Positions 14,860 through 16,023 of a stretch of DNA of 16,023 nt are shown here, piece by piece. Made by a program: the position numbers and the translations under genes. The notes below the pieces were generated by a model. The model made no database searches and was not told the DNA's origin. It saw nothing but the letters and a program-made list of their open reading frames with translations. Numbering within the stretch: the stretch's first letter is position 1; each line of letters starts with the position of its first letter. Origin of the DNA: an uncultured Novosphingobium sp. (GTDB lineage Bacteria; Pseudomonadota; Alphaproteobacteria; Sphingomonadales; Sphingomonadaceae); assembly GCA_938005655.1 (NCBI GenBank), contig CALLNA010000266.1, positions 1-16,023 of the forward strand, given 5' to 3'.

Positions 14860-16023
14860 ATGTGCGGAATCATCGGCATCGTCGGCAAGGAAGAGGTCGC
14901 GGACCGGCTGGTCGACGGGCTGCGGCGGATGGAATACCGCGGCTACGACAGCGCCGGCGTCTGCACGATCCATGACGGGCAGCTCGTCCGCCGCCGCGCG
15001 CCGGGCAAGCTCGCCAACCTCGTGCAGGAACTGGCCCGCGATCCGGCGCCGGGCACGACCGGCATCGCCCACACCCGCTGGGCGACCCACGGCGCGCCGA
15101 CCGCGGCCAATGCCCACCCCCATGCGACGGGCGAGCTCGCCCTGGTCCACAACGGGATCATCGAGAACTTCCGCCAGCTCCGCGAGGCGCTGGCCGCGCG
15201 CGGGCGCCGATTCGAGAGCGATACCGACAGCGAGGTCGTCGCCCACCTGATCTCCGAAGCCGTCGAGGCCGGGGCCTCGCCGCAGGAGGCGGTCAAGGCT
15301 TCGCTGCCGCAGCTGCGCGGCGCCTTCGCGCTGGCCATCGCCTTCCGCCGGCACCCGGACATGCTGATCGGCGCGCGGCTCGGCTCGCCGCTGGTGGTCG
15401 GCTATGGCGAAGGGGAAACCTATCTCGGCTCGGACGCGCTGGCGCTCGCTCCGCTGACCCAGAAGATCGCCTATCTCGAGGAGGGCGATTGGGTCGTGGT
15501 CACGCGTGAAGGCGCGACGATCTATGACAAGGACAATGTGGAAGTCGTCCGGCCCGTCACGACTTCGGGCGCGTCGGCCGCGGCGATCGAGAAGGGCAAT
15601 TACCGCCACTTCATGCAGAAGGAGATCTTCGAGCAGCCGACCGTCGTCGCCCAGACCCTGCGGTCCTATATCCGCCAGGTCGACCAGTCGGTGGCCCTGC
15701 CGCAGTTCGACTTCGACCTCTCGACCATCAACCGCGTCACGATCGTCGCCTGCGGGACCAGTTACTACGCGGGAATGGTGGCGAAATACTGGTTCGAGCA
15801 GTTCGCCCGCCTGCCGGTCGACATCGATGTGGCGAGCGAGTTCCGCTACCGCGATCCGGTGCTGGAGCCGGGCGGCCTGGCGCTGTTCATCTCGCAATCG
15901 GGCGAGACCGCCGACACCCTGGCCGCGCTGCGCCATTGCAAGGAGGCGGGGCAAACCATCGCCGTGGTCGTCAACGTGCCGACCAGCTCGATGGCGCGCG
16001 AGGCGGACCTGCTGCTGCCGACC
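14860..16023 (+). CDS. glmS: Glutamine:fructose-6-phosphate aminotransferase, 3' end missing
   Basis: GlmS makes glucosamine-6-phosphate from fructose-6-phosphate and glutamine, the first step towards UDP-GlcNAc. The frame begins at ATG 14860 with MCGIIGIVG, where Cys2 becomes the N-terminal nucleophile after Met removal, and is open to the window end, giving 388 residues of about 607. The glutaminase domain (HTRWATHGAPTAANAHPH, VHNGIIENF, SDTDSEVVAHL; about residues 1-240) is complete, then NYRHFMQKEIFEQP, and the first SIS sugar-isomerase domain has begun (VTIVACGTSYYAG, FISQSGETADTLAALR). No strong ribosome-binding site is seen, and the 17-base gap after vapC leaves no room for a glmS ribozyme. 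It may rely on read-through from glmU or the toxin-antitoxin promoter. Confidence 0.97.
   Translation, partial: MCGIIGIVGKEEVADRLVDGLRRMEYRGYDSAGVCTIHDGQLVRRRAPGKLANLVQELARDPAPGTTGIAHTRWATHGAPTAANAHPHATGELALVHNGIIENFRQLREALAARGRRFESDTDSEVVAHLISEAVEAGASPQEAVKASLPQLRGAFALAIAFRRHPDMLIGARLGSPLVVGYGEGETYLGSDALALAPLTQKIAYLEEGDWVVVTREGATIYDKDNVEVVRPVTTSGASAAAIEKGNYRHFMQKEIFEQPTVVAQTLRSYIRQVDQSVALPQFDFDLSTINRVTIVACGTSYYAGMVAKYWFEQFARLPVDIDVASEFRYRDPVLEPGGLALFISQSGETADTLAALRHCKEAGQTIAVVVNVPTSSMAREADLLLPT

Overview
The window is about 16 kb of GC-rich chromosomal DNA with dense, mostly housekeeping gene content. Gene content and protein style point to an alphaproteobacterium of the sphingomonad group: an HdaA-type DnaA regulator, a DUF2794 protein, divergent purM-purN next to a DUF2066-like gene, gph and glmU back to back, and many GTG/TTG starts. 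This placement is inferred from gene families and not from any rRNA marker.

Left part (1-2100). The 3' end of ndk is followed by a textbook intrinsic terminator and a long inverted repeat of a type common between alphaproteobacterial genes. A small orphan gene with its own promoter comes next. A secreted EF-hand/esterase gene on the minus strand is split by what looks like a single-base deletion.

Purine and replication-control block (2168-7300). On the minus strand purM and purN overlap by 8 bp; purN starts at TTG and carries a C-terminal YjbR/MmcQ-like domain. Divergently, an exported DUF2066-like protein is followed after 1 nt by hdaA, then by a short-form cysE and a DUF2794 gene, all on the plus strand and closely spaced.

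Catabolic and surface block (7355-11936). A type-B carboxylesterase converges on an SDR that resembles the (3R)-hydroxyacyl-CoA dehydrogenase unit of multifunctional enzyme type 2. Divergent from the SDR is an OprO/OprP-type porin with a good 7-4-7 Pho box in front, so phosphate-starvation control by PhoB is likely. A small secreted orphan protein converges on the porin.

Amino-sugar block (12018-16023). gph is divergent from glmU, and glmU is followed by glmS (cut by the window end). Together glmS and glmU supply UDP-GlcNAc for peptidoglycan and LPS. A compact VapBC-like toxin-antitoxin pair sits between glmU and glmS, with a near-perfect 33-bp palindrome over its start region.

I see no prophage, CRISPR array, rRNA, tRNA or insertion sequence, and nothing that I would call a wholly new multi-gene system. 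The most interesting items are the PurN-YjbR fusion, the Pho box, the toxin-antitoxin insertion with its palindrome, and the broken EF-hand esterase.
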